From NCBI GenBank assembly GCA_964553615.1, contig CAZKMA010000016.1, positions 1 through 64,000 of the forward strand: a DNA stretch of 64,000 nt. Direction: 5' to 3'. How positions within the stretch are numbered: the stretch's first letter is position 1; every line of letters begins with the position of its first letter. A program made the translations under genes and the position numbers. The stretch is from DATKUC01 sp964553615. Its GTDB lineage: Bacteria; Spirochaetota; Spirochaetia; DSM-27196; DATKUC01. The notes below the pieces were generated by a model, which had not been told where the DNA came from, did not search any database, and was given only the letters and a program-made list of their open reading frames with translations. Positions 42,326-50,785 of the stretch are shown piece after piece.

Positions 42326-42508
42326 CTATATCTCCTCAACCTTCACAAGATGTCCAACCGCCCGGACCATTCCACGAATGACGGGCGAATCCTGTTTCTC
42401 TATGACCTGATGCATTTTCCGCAGGCCAAGGGAACGTACCGTCCTGCGGTGTTTGGGGATAGCCCCGATCGGACTGCGCACCAGTGTAATTCTCAGCGCT
42501 CCCGCCAT
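42326..42508 (-). CDS. rpmD: Ribosomal protein L30
   Basis: 60 aa. MAGALRITLVRSPIGAIPKHRRTVRSLGLRKMHQ matches L30. The ATG at 42508 begins two bases after the rpsE stop codon and uses GGGG within the end of rpsE as its ribosome site, suggesting coupling. rplO follows after 4 nt. Confidence 0.96.
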   Translation of the reverse strand: MAGALRITLVRSPIGAIPKHRRTVRSLGLRKMHQVIEKQDSPVIRGMVRAVGHLVKVEEI

Positions 42509-42510
42509 AC

Positions 42511-43005
42511 TTAACCCCACATTTCCTTCAGTGACTTGCCGCGGTTTCTGGCAATGACCCGGGCGTCCATAAGTCCATCCAGGCCGGTGAATACGGCCTT
42601 CACAATATTCACTGCATTCTGACTTCCCAGCGACTTGCTGAGAACATCATTTATGCCACCTACTTCCATGATAGCCCGCACTGGACCGCCGGCAATGATC
42701 CCGGTACCAGGAGCTGCAGGCTTCAGCAGCACTTTCGCACTCTTGAACTCACCCTGTATCTCATGTGGCAGCGTGCTCTTCTTCATGGGCACAACCCGCA
42801 TGTTTCTCTTGGCCCGGTCAACACCTTTACGGATTGCTTCGGCAACATCGTTTGCCTTTCCATAGCCGAATCCGACCGAACCCTTTTTGTTGCCCACGAC
42901 AACCAGGGCCGAAAACGAGAAACGACGACCACCCTTCACTACCTTCGCAACACGGTTCAGCTTTATCAGGCGCTCCGAAAACTCTTTGTCGCGTGAATCG
43001 CTCAC
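42511..43005 (-). CDS. rpsE: Ribosomal protein S5
   Basis: 164 aa. LIKLNRVAKVVKGGRRFSFSALVVVGNKKGSVGFGYGKANDVAEAIRKG (double-stranded RNA-binding domain) followed by PGTGIIAGGPVRAIMEVGGINDVLSKSLGSQN. It contributes to decoding accuracy in the 30S subunit. It sits between rplR and rpmD. Confidence 0.98.
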   Translation of the reverse strand: MSDSRDKEFSERLIKLNRVAKVVKGGRRFSFSALVVVGNKKGSVGFGYGKANDVAEAIRKGVDRAKRNMRVVPMKKSTLPHEIQGEFKSAKVLLKPAAPGTGIIAGGPVRAIMEVGGINDVLSKSLGSQNAVNIVKAVFTGLDGLMDARVIARNRGKSLKEMWG

Positions 43006-43014
43006 AAGCTCCCC

Positions 43015-43374
43015 CTAGAACTCAACGCCGGCTTTGCGTGCGCCGTCAGCTACTGCTTTGATGACACCGTGGTACAGGTTCCCATTCCGGTCAAAAACCG
43101 CACGTTTCAGGTTCATCTCGACCATTTTCTTGCCAAGGACCTCGCCAAGCTTAGCCGCGTCGGCTACTGTGCTCTTCAATGCCTTGTACTCGCCGAAGGC
43201 GTTGCTCACAGATGTGAGCGTCTTTCCGACGCTGTCGTCAATAACCTGCACGTACACATACCGGTTACTCTTGAAGATGCTGATTCGTGGACGATCTGCA
43301 TTGCCCGTAACCCGCCCTCGGATTCTTGCCCGCCTGCGCGACAGACGCTTGTGCTTCAGTTCAAGTCTCTTCAT
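43015..43374 (-). CDS. rplR: Ribosomal protein L18
   Basis: 119 aa. A basic N-terminus (ELKHKRLSRRRARIRGRVTGNADRPRISIFKSNRYVYVQVIDD) and C-terminal YHGVIKAVADGARKAGVEF. It binds 5S rRNA with L5 in the central protuberance. It follows rplF after 8 nt. Confidence 0.97.
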   Translation of the reverse strand: MKRLELKHKRLSRRRARIRGRVTGNADRPRISIFKSNRYVYVQVIDDSVGKTLTSVSNAFGEYKALKSTVADAAKLGEVLGKKMVEMNLKRAVFDRNGNLYHGVIKAVADGARKAGVEF

Positions 43375-43382
43375 GCCGTTAC

Positions 43383-43922
43383 CTATTTCACGCCCGACTT
43401 ACCGACCTTCCGTCGGAGATTTTCCTCTTCATACTTCACGCCCTTTCCCTTGTATGGCTCGGGCGGCCGCAGCGATCGAAGCTCTGACGCCACCTGCCCG
43501 ACACGTGCCTTGTCAATTCCTCGCACGCTAACCTTGTTTGGACCATCGGTTTCAATGGTCAAACCTTCGGGGATGGGAAATTCAATGGGATTCGAGTAAC
43601 CGAGATTCAGAACAAGGTTCTTCCCCTTGACTTCAGCTCGATACCCCACGCCATTGATTACCAGAGTTCGAGTAAATCCCTGGCTCACACCGATAACCAT
43701 GTTATTAAGCAGGTTCCGGTACAGCCCGTGCATCGACTTCGCTCGCTTTGATTCGTTCTTACGCGTTACGATGGCCGAGCCACCATCCACCTTGATCTCG
43801 ACCTGTGGCAGATAGTCCTGCGTCAGCTTACCTTTGGGACCTTCGACAGTGAACTCTGCCGAACCAACAGAAACCTTCACGCCGGCGGGAATTGGCACCG
43901 GTAATCTTCCGATCCGTGACAT
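43383..43922 (-). CDS. rplF: Ribosomal protein L6
   Basis: 179 aa, two related domains. MSRIGRLPVPIPAGVKVSV and the C-terminal ISVRGIDKARVGQVASELRSLRPPEPYKGKGVKYEEENLRRKVGKSGVK pattern are diagnostic. It lies near the sarcin-ricin loop, where elongation factors dock. Confidence 0.98.
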   Translation of the reverse strand: MSRIGRLPVPIPAGVKVSVGSAEFTVEGPKGKLTQDYLPQVEIKVDGGSAIVTRKNESKRAKSMHGLYRNLLNNMVIGVSQGFTRTLVINGVGYRAEVKGKNLVLNLGYSNPIEFPIPEGLTIETDGPNKVSVRGIDKARVGQVASELRSLRPPEPYKGKGVKYEEENLRRKVGKSGVK

Positions 43923-43936
43923 ATTGCTTCCCTCTC

Positions 43937-44335
43937 TTACCAGACCGAGCAGATCAGCTCGCCGCCGACCTTTCTCTCAAGGGCCTTGCGTCCCGTGGTA
44001 ACACCGGCGGAAGTGGATACGATTATCGTTCCATATCCGTTGTACACCCTCGGCATCTTTTTGTACCCAGAATACACCCGTCGTCCCGGACTCGAAATTG
44101 TCTTAAGGCCATGAATAATCGGGTTCATCTTCTCATCGTACTTCAGAAAAATACGGATATAGGAGAAGCTGTCCTGGGTTACCTTCTTAAAGTTCTTGAT
44201 GTATCCCTCGTTCTTCAGCACCTTGACGATTTCAAGCTTCAACTTCGAGGTCGGGATATCCACCTTGTCGAACTTCGCATGGCTCGCATTGCGGATCTTC
44301 GTAAGCATATCAGCTACGGGGTCAGAAACGCTCAT
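43937..44335 (-). CDS. rpsH: Ribosomal protein S8
   Basis: 132 aa. MSVSDPVADMLTKIRNASHAKFDKVDIPTSKLKLEI and the C-terminal RVYNGYGTIIVSTSAGVTTGRKALERKVGGELICSVW are typical. It is a primary 16S rRNA binder and, in E. coli, represses the spc operon. It follows rpsN after 10 nt. Confidence 0.98.
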   Translation of the reverse strand: MSVSDPVADMLTKIRNASHAKFDKVDIPTSKLKLEIVKVLKNEGYIKNFKKVTQDSFSYIRIFLKYDEKMNPIIHGLKTISSPGRRVYSGYKKMPRVYNGYGTIIVSTSAGVTTGRKALERKVGGELICSVW

Positions 44336-44345
44336 ATACCTCTCC

Positions 44346-44531
44346 CTACCAGCTAGATTTCGTCACTCCAGGAATCAGACCATCGCTCGCAAGCTTGCGA
44401 AAGCAGATCCTGCACATCTGGAATTTCCGCATATATCCGCGAGGGCGTCCACAGACCCTGCAACGCCGTACCTTCCGCGTCGAATACTTCGGCTTGCGCA
44501 AAGCCTTCTGGATCATTGCCTTTCTTGCCAT
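44346..44531 (-). CDS. rpsN: Ribosomal protein S14, zinc-binding type
   Basis: 61 aa, the short type-Z form. CRVCGRPRGYMRKFQMCRIC gives the four Zn cysteines (C-x2-C-x12-C-x2-C), followed by FRKLASDGLIPGVTKSSW. It belongs to the 30S head. Like L36, it keeps its zinc site. Confidence 0.97.
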   Translation of the reverse strand: MARKAMIQKALRKPKYSTRKVRRCRVCGRPRGYMRKFQMCRICFRKLASDGLIPGVTKSSW

Positions 44532-44575
44532 TCAACCTCTCCCAATATCCGCATGAACCGAAATCATACCGGTTC

Positions 44576-45139
44576 TTAGTGACGGAACGGCATACCGAAT
44601 TTTTCGAGCAGCCGCTTCGCCTCTTCATCGGTTGGCGCCGTTGTCACTATTGCGACGTTCAATCCGTTAATGCGTTCAATCTTGTCGTAGTCAATCTCAG
44701 GAAAAATGATCTGTTCCACTATGCCCATAGAAAAGTTCCCATGTCCGTCAAACGCATTCGGATTGACGCCGCGAAAGTCTTTGACTCGCGGAAGGGCTAT
44801 ATTAATGAGCCGGTCCAGAAAGTCATACATATAGGCACCGCGCAGCGTGACCTTGGCACCAATTTCCTGTCCTTCACGCACCTTGAAGTTCGCTATGGAC
44901 TTGCGTGCTTTGGTCTTCACCGCCTTCTGCCCGGTAATCTGCGTGAGCTCCGTTACTGCCGCATCCAGAAGCTTCTTGTTCTGAGTTGCTTCGCCAACGC
45001 CCATGCTTACAATGACTTTTTCGACCTTCGGAATCTGCATAGGCGTCTTGTAATGGAACTCTTCCATCATTTCGCCACGGATTTTTTCCGCGTATAGTGT
45101 CCGCATCACGGATCGAAAAGTTGATGCCGTCGCAGCCAT
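44576..45139 (-). CDS. rplE: Ribosomal protein L5
   Basis: 187 aa. EEFHYKTPMQIPKVEKVIVSMGVGEATQNKKLLDAA, LRGAYMYDFLDRLINIALPRVKDFRGVN and the C-terminal NVAIVTTAPTDEEAKRLLEKFGMPFRH identify it. It binds 5S rRNA. The ATG at 45139 shares a base with the rplX stop (TAATG), so the pair is coupled; an internal ATG at 45106 is a less likely start. Confidence 0.97.
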   Translation of the reverse strand: MAATASTFRSVMRTLYAEKIRGEMMEEFHYKTPMQIPKVEKVIVSMGVGEATQNKKLLDAAVTELTQITGQKAVKTKARKSIANFKVREGQEIGAKVTLRGAYMYDFLDRLINIALPRVKDFRGVNPNAFDGHGNFSMGIVEQIIFPEIDYDKIERINGLNVAIVTTAPTDEEAKRLLEKFGMPFRH

Positions 45140-45462
45140 TACAGTACTTCTCCCGTCTTTTTGGCGATCCGGACTTTCTCACCATTCTGAATGCGATATC
45201 CCAACCGTGTTGGCCGGCCGTTATTGGCAAGCGCCATAACATTCGAAATGTGAATGGACGCTTCAATATCGATAATACCGCTCTGATCTTCCTGACGTTT
45301 CTTCTTCATGGCCTTCTTAACCATGTTGACGCCTTCCACCAGGACACGTCCTTTTACGCGATCTACTCGCAGAACCCGTCCGGTCTTTCCTTTGTCCTTC
45401 CCGGCGATCACTTTTACCTGATCATCCTTCTTCAGCTTATAATCAGTCTTTATCTGTTTCAT
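45139..45462 (-). CDS. rplX: Ribosomal protein L24
   Basis: 107 aa. The KOW motif is clear (LKKDDQVKVIAGKDKGKTGRVLRVDRVKGRVLVEGVNMVKKAMK) and HISNVMALANNGRPTRLGYRI follows. It initiates 50S assembly at the exit-tunnel rim. It follows rplN across a 74-nt spacer, the longest within this part of the operon, with nothing obvious in it. Confidence 0.97.
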   Translation of the reverse strand: MKQIKTDYKLKKDDQVKVIAGKDKGKTGRVLRVDRVKGRVLVEGVNMVKKAMKKKRQEDQSGIIDIEASIHISNVMALANNGRPTRLGYRIQNGEKVRIAKKTGEVL

Positions 45463-45536
45463 TTCATTCTCCTCAGATCCGGCTCGCGACCGCCTATATT
45501 TGTTTTTTAGGACAGGTCGTATGAGGATTCCCCCCG

Positions 45537-45905
45537 CTATAACACTTCCGGGGCCAGGGAGACAATTTTCATGAAATCGCTCTCACGCAGCTCTCGTGCA
45601 ACCGGCCCGAAGATACGTTTCCCTTTCGGATTCTTCTGGGCGTCAATAATAACGCACGCGTTGTCGTCAAATCGGATGTAGGTCCCATCAATTCGGCGAT
45701 ATTCTTTCCGTGTCCGAACAACAACCGCCTTTTCGACGTTCCCCTTCTTGACGGGGGCGTTGGGCAAAGCATCTTTCACCGCAACGACAACGATGTCGCC
45801 GATTGAAGCGTATTTCCGCTTGCTTCCGCCAAGAACTTTGATGCACTGTACTATCTTGGCACCGCTGTTATCTGCAACGTTCAGAAATGTCTGCATCTGA
45901 ATCAT
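45537..45905 (-). CDS. rplN: Ribosomal protein L14
   Basis: 122 aa. MIQMQTFLNVADNSGAKIVQCIKVLGGSKRKYASIGDIVVVAVKDALP and the C-terminal RIFGPVARELRESDFMKIVSLAPEVL are diagnostic. It contacts the 30S subunit and ribosome-silencing factor. It lies between rpsQ and rplX. Confidence 0.98.
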   Translation of the reverse strand: MIQMQTFLNVADNSGAKIVQCIKVLGGSKRKYASIGDIVVVAVKDALPNAPVKKGNVEKAVVVRTRKEYRRIDGTYIRFDDNACVIIDAQKNPKGKRIFGPVARELRESDFMKIVSLAPEVL

Positions 45906-45926
45906 GACGCTACCTCTTTATTCCGC

Positions 45927-46202
45927 TCATTTCGCCCGTTCGAGCACTTCAGCGAGGCGCCAGTGCTTGTCTTTACTGACTCTCCGCGCTTCGATTACCC
46001 GAACGGTGTCACCCTCGTGAGCATCATTCTGCTCATCATGGGCCTTCACCTTCTTGGTCATGGTCAGATATTTCTTGTACAGCGGGTGCAGCTTGCGCTC
46101 GCTGATTGCCACGACAATGGTCTTATCCATCTTGTCGCTCACCACACGACCGGTAAAGCTTTTCTTCGTCTTACGCACTTCCTGCGTCTTGTTGGTTTCC
46201 AC
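45927..46202 (-). CDS. rpsQ: Ribosomal protein S17
   Basis: 91 aa. KSFTGRVVSDKMDKTIVVAISERKLHPLYKKYLTMTKKVKAHDEQNDAHEGDTVRVIEARRVSKDKHWRLAEVLE is the S17 OB fold, with a short charged N-terminal extension. It follows rpmC after 3 nt. Confidence 0.97.
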   Translation of the reverse strand: METNKTQEVRKTKKSFTGRVVSDKMDKTIVVAISERKLHPLYKKYLTMTKKVKAHDEQNDAHEGDTVRVIEARRVSKDKHWRLAEVLERAK

Positions 46203-46205
46203 CGC

Positions 46206-46484
46206 TTACTCCTGTGTCTTCTCGGGAACGGATCCTTTTGCTGCAGTTTCCGCCGCAACCTTTGTGGAAGCAGCTTCCGCCGGTCCGCCATGAGCAAGCA
46301 CTTCCGGATGGTTGTAAATCATACCGTTCAGCCGGGAAATCTTGCGGCGTAGAACCCGCTTCTCAACCGGATTGTCAACGTGACCGACAACCGTGTTAAA
46401 CCGCACATCACGATACTTCACCCGAAGCTCTTCCCGCTTCGTCAACAGCTCTTCGAACGTCAAGTCCTTGAATGAATCCTTCAT
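46206..46484 (-). CDS. rpmC: Ribosomal protein L29 with an extended C-terminal tail
   Basis: 92 aa against the usual 60-70. The core is residues ~1-66 (FKDLTFEELLTKREELRVKYRDVRFNTVVGHVDNPVEKRVLRRKISRLNGMIY). A ~25-residue Ala/Glu/Lys tail (GPAEAASTKVAAETAAKGSVPEKTQE) follows. L29 sits at the tunnel exit where SRP and trigger factor dock, so the tail would reach into that space. Confidence 0.95.
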   Translation of the reverse strand: MKDSFKDLTFEELLTKREELRVKYRDVRFNTVVGHVDNPVEKRVLRRKISRLNGMIYNHPEVLAHGGPAEAASTKVAAETAAKGSVPEKTQE

Positions 46485-46487
46485 TTT

Positions 46488-46913
46488 CTACTCCAGGTCC
46501 CGACGCGTTACAAACTTCGTCTTGACCGGCAACTTGCTCGAAGCCAGTCTCAGCGCACCCTCCGCAAGAGAGCGCTCGACACCGCCAATTTCAAACATGA
46601 CCGTTCCGGCCTTTACCGCTGCAACCCAGTACTCAGGGCTGCCCTTACCTTTGCCCATCCGGGTTTCAGCAGGTTTCTTGGTATATGGCATATCCGGGAA
46701 GATCCGAATCCAAACCTTACCACCACGTTTGATGTGACGAGTCATTGCAATTCGAGCGGCTTCGATCTGGCGATTCGTCACCCAGAGTGACTCCGTCGAC
46801 AGCAGACCAAAATCCCCGAATGCCACCGTATTACACCGAGTAGCGTTTCCCAGCACGCTCCGCTTTACGCGGCGCTGCCGTTTCCGGAATTTCGTTCTCT
46901 TTGGGCTCAGCAT
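46488..46913 (-). CDS. rplP: Ribosomal protein L16
   Basis: 141 aa. MLSPKRTKFRKRQRRVKRSVLGNATRCNTVAFGDFGLLSTESLWVTNRQIEAARIAMTRHIKRGGKVWIRIFPD and KGSPEYWVAAVKAGTVMFEI are typical. It shapes the A-site tRNA region of the 50S. It lies 3 nt from both neighbours. Confidence 0.98.
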   Translation of the reverse strand: MLSPKRTKFRKRQRRVKRSVLGNATRCNTVAFGDFGLLSTESLWVTNRQIEAARIAMTRHIKRGGKVWIRIFPDMPYTKKPAETRMGKGKGSPEYWVAAVKAGTVMFEIGGVERSLAEGALRLASSKLPVKTKFVTRRDLE

Positions 46914-46916
46914 ACG

Positions 46917-47618
46917 CTAACTCCTAGCCGGCGCCCTGTCGCGCCGCTTCTTGACGAGAAGGCCGGCATCTTCTTTCTTCTCGTTACCAAGGATTTCCCC
47001 GTGGAAAACCCAGACTTTGACACCGATGGCTCCAAAGGTTGTAAAGGCCTCTGCAAATCCGTAGTCAATATTCGCACGAAGGGTATGAAGTGGTACCCGG
47101 CCGGACTTCTGCGTTTCCACCCGGGACATTTCAGCCCCACCAAGCCGACCGGCAATACGGATCTTCACGCCCTGGGCGCCCGCCTTCATTGCGCTGTTCA
47201 CAGCCATCTTGAGTGTTCTTCGAAAAGAAGCACGTGACTTGAGTTGTCGAGCAACGTTCAGCGCAATCAGCTGTCCATTGCTCTCCGCACGCTTTATCTC
47301 TTTAATCTTGATCTGAATCTTCTTGCCGGCACCTTTCTGAAGTGCAATGCCAATCTTCTCTATATTCGCGCCCTTCGTGCCAATTATGACACCCGGTCGC
47401 GATGTATGAATGACCAGAGTGATTCGCTGCGGATGCCTGATAATCTCCACATCAGCGATGTCGGCGCTACGGGTTTCCGGCAGCCCCGCAATGAGCTTTC
47501 GAAGCTTCAGGTCCTCATGGAGAGTCTCCGCGTATTCGCGCGGATCCACATACCATTTAGACTTCCAGCTTTTGTTAATTCCAATCCGGAACCCATACGG
47601 GTTGACTTTCTGTCCCAC
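46917..47618 (-). CDS. rpsC: Ribosomal protein S3
   Basis: 233 aa from GTG 47618. The family start (V/M)GQKVNPYGFRIGI follows directly and GGGGGAG lies 4 nt upstream; the one-base spacer to the rplV stop suggests coupling. The frame extends further upstream (to 47657) without S3 similarity. KH domain with GVIIGTKGANIEKI, then RTLKMAVNSAMKAGAQGVKIRIAGRLGGAEMSR. S3 lines the mRNA entry channel. Confidence 0.97.
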   Translation of the reverse strand: MGQKVNPYGFRIGINKSWKSKWYVDPREYAETLHEDLKLRKLIAGLPETRSADIADVEIIRHPQRITLVIHTSRPGVIIGTKGANIEKIGIALQKGAGKKIQIKIKEIKRAESNGQLIALNVARQLKSRASFRRTLKMAVNSAMKAGAQGVKIRIAGRLGGAEMSRVETQKSGRVPLHTLRANIDYGFAEAFTTFGAIGVKVWVFHGEILGNEKKEDAGLLVKKRRDRAPARS

Positions 47619-47619
47619 G

Positions 47620-47988
47620 TTACTCCCCCGCCTTCGCTTTCGCGATCTCGTCGACAATCACCGTTATGTGGCTCATTCTCTTCTGCAACATGTCGGCCCG
47701 ACCACGAGCACGCAACCACATACGCTTCAACCGCGGTCCTTCGTCTACGCGAAGCTCTTTTACAAACAGCATATCCTCGTCCAGATTCTTGTTCTGAACC
47801 AGTGCGTTTGCTGCGGCGGACTGGATTACCTTTCGAAGCAGTTTTGCTCCCTTGTGAGGCAAATTCTCCAGGATGGCAACCGCATCGTTATACGGCTTGC
47901 TCCGCACATTATCCGCGACGCGACGCACCTTTGTCGGTGAAATCATCAGATAGCGCGCGACCGCTCTGTAACCACTCTTGTCTGCCAT
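47620..47988 (-). CDS. rplV: Ribosomal protein L22
   Basis: 122 aa. YRAVARYLMISPTKVRRVADNVRSKPYNDAVAILENLPHKGAKLLRKVIQSAAANA and the tunnel-lining hairpin (VDEGPRLKRMWLRARGRADMLQKRMSHITV) are present. It lies between rpsS and rpsC. Confidence 0.97.
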   Translation of the reverse strand: MADKSGYRAVARYLMISPTKVRRVADNVRSKPYNDAVAILENLPHKGAKLLRKVIQSAAANALVQNKNLDEDMLFVKELRVDEGPRLKRMWLRARGRADMLQKRMSHITVIVDEIAKAKAGE

Positions 47989-47996
47989 ACGATCAT

Positions 47997-48278
47997 CTAC
48001 CTCTTTCCGGCTTTTCTGTCCGATCCGGCATGGCCGCGGAAAAGCCGGGTCGGGGAGAACTCACCAAGCTTGTGCCCGACAAGGTTTTCGGTAACATAGA
48101 CCGGAACCCAGGTTTTCCCGTTGTAAACAGAGATCGTAAGCCCGACCATCTCCGGGATAATCGTCGAACACCGGGAGTACGTCTTAATCATCTTCCGGTC
48201 GCCCGACCTGTTCATATTAACGACTCTGCTGTACAGGCTCTTCTCAATGAACGGGCCCTTCTTAATCGATCTGGACAC
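47997..48278 (-). CDS. rpsS: Ribosomal protein S19
   Basis: 93 aa. MSRSIKKGPFIEKSLYSRV, STIIPEMVGLTISVYNGKTWVPVYVTENLVGHKLGEFSPTR are diagnostic. A 30S head protein that pairs with S13. It follows rplB after 9 nt. Confidence 0.98.
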   Translation of the reverse strand: MSRSIKKGPFIEKSLYSRVVNMNRSGDRKMIKTYSRCSTIIPEMVGLTISVYNGKTWVPVYVTENLVGHKLGEFSPTRLFRGHAGSDRKAGKR

Positions 48279-48287
48279 TGCTCACTC

Positions 48288-49112
48288 CTACTTTCTGCGT
48301 TTGACGATGAACCGGGTGGAAACCTTTCGCTTCTTCCGGGTCTTATGACCCTTCGTTCCCTTACCCCAGGGGGTAACCGGATGGCGACCTGCCGCCGTCT
48401 TACCCTCACCACCACCATGTGGGTGATCAATCGGGTTCATCGCGACACCCCGAACCTTCGGTCTATGTCCGAGCCATCGAGCGCGCCCGGCTTTCCCCAA
48501 CGACACATTCATGTGATCTTCGTTCCCTACCGATCCAATGGTCGCAAAACACTTCCTGAATACCAGGCGCATTTCACCGGATGGCAGCCGCAGAGTGACA
48601 TAGTCGCCCTCTTTTGCAGCAACAACCGCACCTGAACCGGCCGAACGCGCAAGCTGTCCGCCACGGCCGCGCTGAAGCTCAACGTTGTGTACGGTTACGC
48701 CCAGCGGAACATCTTCGAGTGGCAACGCGTTCCCGTTCACGGGATTAACTCCCGGACCGCTCACAATGGTATCGCCCCTCTTCAGATCCTTCGGCGCAAT
48801 GATATATCGCTTTTCACCGTCGGCGTATACGACGAGCGCAATGTTTGCACTTCGATTCGGGTCATACTCAAGAGTCTTCACAACACCCGGTACACCATAT
48901 TTGTCACGGAGAAAATCAATTTCGCGATACCGACGTTTATGGCCGCCACCGCGACGACGCACACTTATACGACCATTATCATCCCGGCCGGAGTTTCCGC
49001 TCTTGCCGGTTGTAAGGCGCTTTTCGGACTTTCCCTTTTCAAGATCCGTCCTGGCCAGAGTGCTCTTGAAGCGAAGGCCCGGCGTGATCGGATTGTAGTT
49101 CTTCAGAGCCAC
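48288..49112 (-). CDS. rplB: Ribosomal protein L2
   Basis: 274 aa. MALKNYNPITPGLRFKSTL, RDKYGVPGVVKTLEYDPNRSANIALVVYADGEKRYIIAP, and RGVAMNPIDHPHGGGEGKTAAGRHPVTPWG with the conserved His near the peptidyl-transferase centre. A primary 23S rRNA binder needed for subunit joining. Confidence 0.99.
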   Translation of the reverse strand: MALKNYNPITPGLRFKSTLARTDLEKGKSEKRLTTGKSGNSGRDDNGRISVRRRGGGHKRRYREIDFLRDKYGVPGVVKTLEYDPNRSANIALVVYADGEKRYIIAPKDLKRGDTIVSGPGVNPVNGNALPLEDVPLGVTVHNVELQRGRGGQLARSAGSGAVVAAKEGDYVTLRLPSGEMRLVFRKCFATIGSVGNEDHMNVSLGKAGRARWLGHRPKVRGVAMNPIDHPHGGGEGKTAAGRHPVTPWGKGTKGHKTRKKRKVSTRFIVKRRK

Positions 49113-49131
49113 AGTTACCCCCTATCGTCCT

Positions 49132-49416
49132 TTAGGCGCCTTCAAAGATCTGTATCTTCTCGCCAGGGGCAAGCGTTACCAGAGCTTTCTTCCAGCGTGC
49201 GGTATAGCCGCGCTGATACCGCACCCGCTTGGGCTTTCCCTTCACATTTATGACGTTGCATGAAACCGGGTGTACCGTAAACAACGCGTGCACGGCCGAC
49301 ATAATGTCGATCTTGCTTGCGTCCGGGTGCACGCGAAAAGCGTACGTACCCTGTTCGCGCTGCGCGTTGCTCTTTTCAGTAAGCAACGGGTGAATGATAA
49401 TCTTATCAGCGTCCAT
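49132..49416 (-). CDS. rplW: Ribosomal protein L23
   Basis: 94 aa. IIHPLLTEKSNAQREQGTYAFRVHPDASKIDIMSAVHALFTVHPVSCNVINVKGKPKR identifies it. It is the docking site for trigger factor and SRP at the exit tunnel. It lies between rplD and rplB. Confidence 0.97.
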   Translation of the reverse strand: MDADKIIIHPLLTEKSNAQREQGTYAFRVHPDASKIDIMSAVHALFTVHPVSCNVINVKGKPKRVRYQRGYTARWKKALVTLAPGEKIQIFEGA

Positions 49417-49433
49417 CTCGCATTACCTTCCGT

Positions 49434-50099
49434 TTAGTTTTCCGAGACTGCCGTAGTTCCGGCAACAGCGACTCGATCCGAAGCGTAGAACTCGTTCAGC
49501 GATTTTGCTGCAGTTTCCAGCATGAGAACGTTCCGACTGTAAAACAGGTCGTGAGCCCGCAGTCTGTCGAAAGACAGGAAAGAAATCGTTGGGATATTGG
49601 CCCCGGCACGTTTGATCAGAGCGTCGTTATCCTTGAGTATAACCACAGTCTTTTCACCGTTCGCGAGGTTCTTCAGAATAGAGACAAGATCCTTCGTCTT
49701 CCCACTCTCTACAGTGAAGTCTTCAACAATTTTCAAGCTGTCATCCTGAGCCTTCATGCTCAACAGAGACCGGAACGCAAGCCGCTTCACTTTCTTCGGA
49801 AGTCGATACCCGTAGTCGCGCGGCCGTGGCCCGAAGGCAACTCCACCCCCGACCCAGATCGGCGACTGCTTTGAGCCGGACCGCGCACGCCCCGTACCCT
49901 TCTGCTTCCACGGTTTCTTGTGCGTACCAAGAACCTCACTTCGGGTCTTGGTTGCCGCAGTTCCAATCCGCAGATTAGCAAGCTCATTCCGAATTGCGTG
50001 ATAGATTGCGCCTTCGCTCACCTTGATGCCGAAAACGGCATCATCAAGCTCAATGCTCCGGAGCTCTTTGCCTTCTATCGAAAGGACTTTCTTGTCCAT
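49434..50099 (-). CDS. rplD: Ribosomal protein L4
   Basis: 221 aa. TRSEVLGTHKKPWKQKGTGRARSGSKQSPIWVGGGVAFGPRPRDYGYRLPKKVKRLAFRSLLS contains the tunnel loop; the C-terminal domain is slightly acidic. In E. coli L4 represses the S10 operon; whether that holds here is unknown. It follows rplC after 47 nt. Confidence 0.98.
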   Translation of the reverse strand: MDKKVLSIEGKELRSIELDDAVFGIKVSEGAIYHAIRNELANLRIGTAATKTRSEVLGTHKKPWKQKGTGRARSGSKQSPIWVGGGVAFGPRPRDYGYRLPKKVKRLAFRSLLSMKAQDDSLKIVEDFTVESGKTKDLVSILKNLANGEKTVVILKDNDALIKRAGANIPTISFLSFDRLRAHDLFYSRNVLMLETAAKSLNEFYASDRVAVAGTTAVSEN

Positions 50100-50146
50100 A
50101 TCATCCTCTTCCTGATATCACCGGTGCCAGTGACCGAACCGCGCTC

Positions 50147-50770
50147 TCAGCCCTTTTTCTTTGCGTCGCGCACAACTACCAGCGAATCTTTCGAGCCTGG
50201 TACCGAGCCGTTCACAAGAATGAGCTGATTTTCCGTATCGATACTGACGACCCGCAGATTCTGAACCGTTCTGCGATCCGCACCCATTCGACCGGCCATC
50301 TTACGACCCTTCAAGGTCTTTGCCGGGTAGGTATTCTGTCCGGTTGACCCGTTCGTCCGATGGAATTTGGAACCATGAGTCTTTCGTCCACCACCGAATC
50401 CGTGTCGCTTCATGACACCCTGAAACCCCTTGCCTTTCGAGGTTCCAATTATGTCGACAAAGAAGAAGTCCGAAAGAACGTCGACTCCAACAGAATCGCC
50501 TACTTTGCATTCCAGGTCAAAATCCCGCATCTCCACGAGGCTCTTCTTTGGCGAGATACCTTCCTGAAACTGTCCGAGGTACGGCTTTGTTGCTCGTGAC
50601 GGCTTCATATCGTCGGAGCCCAGAACCACGGCACTATACCCATCGTTTTCCATGGTACGGATCCCGACAACCACGTTGGGCTCGGCTTTAATCACCGTAA
50701 CAGGCGTGAGCACTCCGGCCTCATCGAACACCTGGGTCATACCGACCTTTTTTCCAATCAGTCCTACCAT
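50147..50770 (-). CDS. rplC: Ribosomal protein L3
   Basis: 207 aa. MVGLIGKKVGMTQVFDEAGVLTPVTVIKAEPNVVVGIRT, and GTSKGKGFQGVMKRHGFGGGRKTHGSKFHRTNGSTGQNTYPAKTLKGRKMAGRMG with the loop reaching the peptidyl-transferase centre. It follows rpsJ after 15 nt. Confidence 0.98.
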   Translation of the reverse strand: MVGLIGKKVGMTQVFDEAGVLTPVTVIKAEPNVVVGIRTMENDGYSAVVLGSDDMKPSRATKPYLGQFQEGISPKKSLVEMRDFDLECKVGDSVGVDVLSDFFFVDIIGTSKGKGFQGVMKRHGFGGGRKTHGSKFHRTNGSTGQNTYPAKTLKGRKMAGRMGADRRTVQNLRVVSIDTENQLILVNGSVPGSKDSLVVVRDAKKKG

Positions 50771-50785
50771 CGTTTTCCTGCCGTA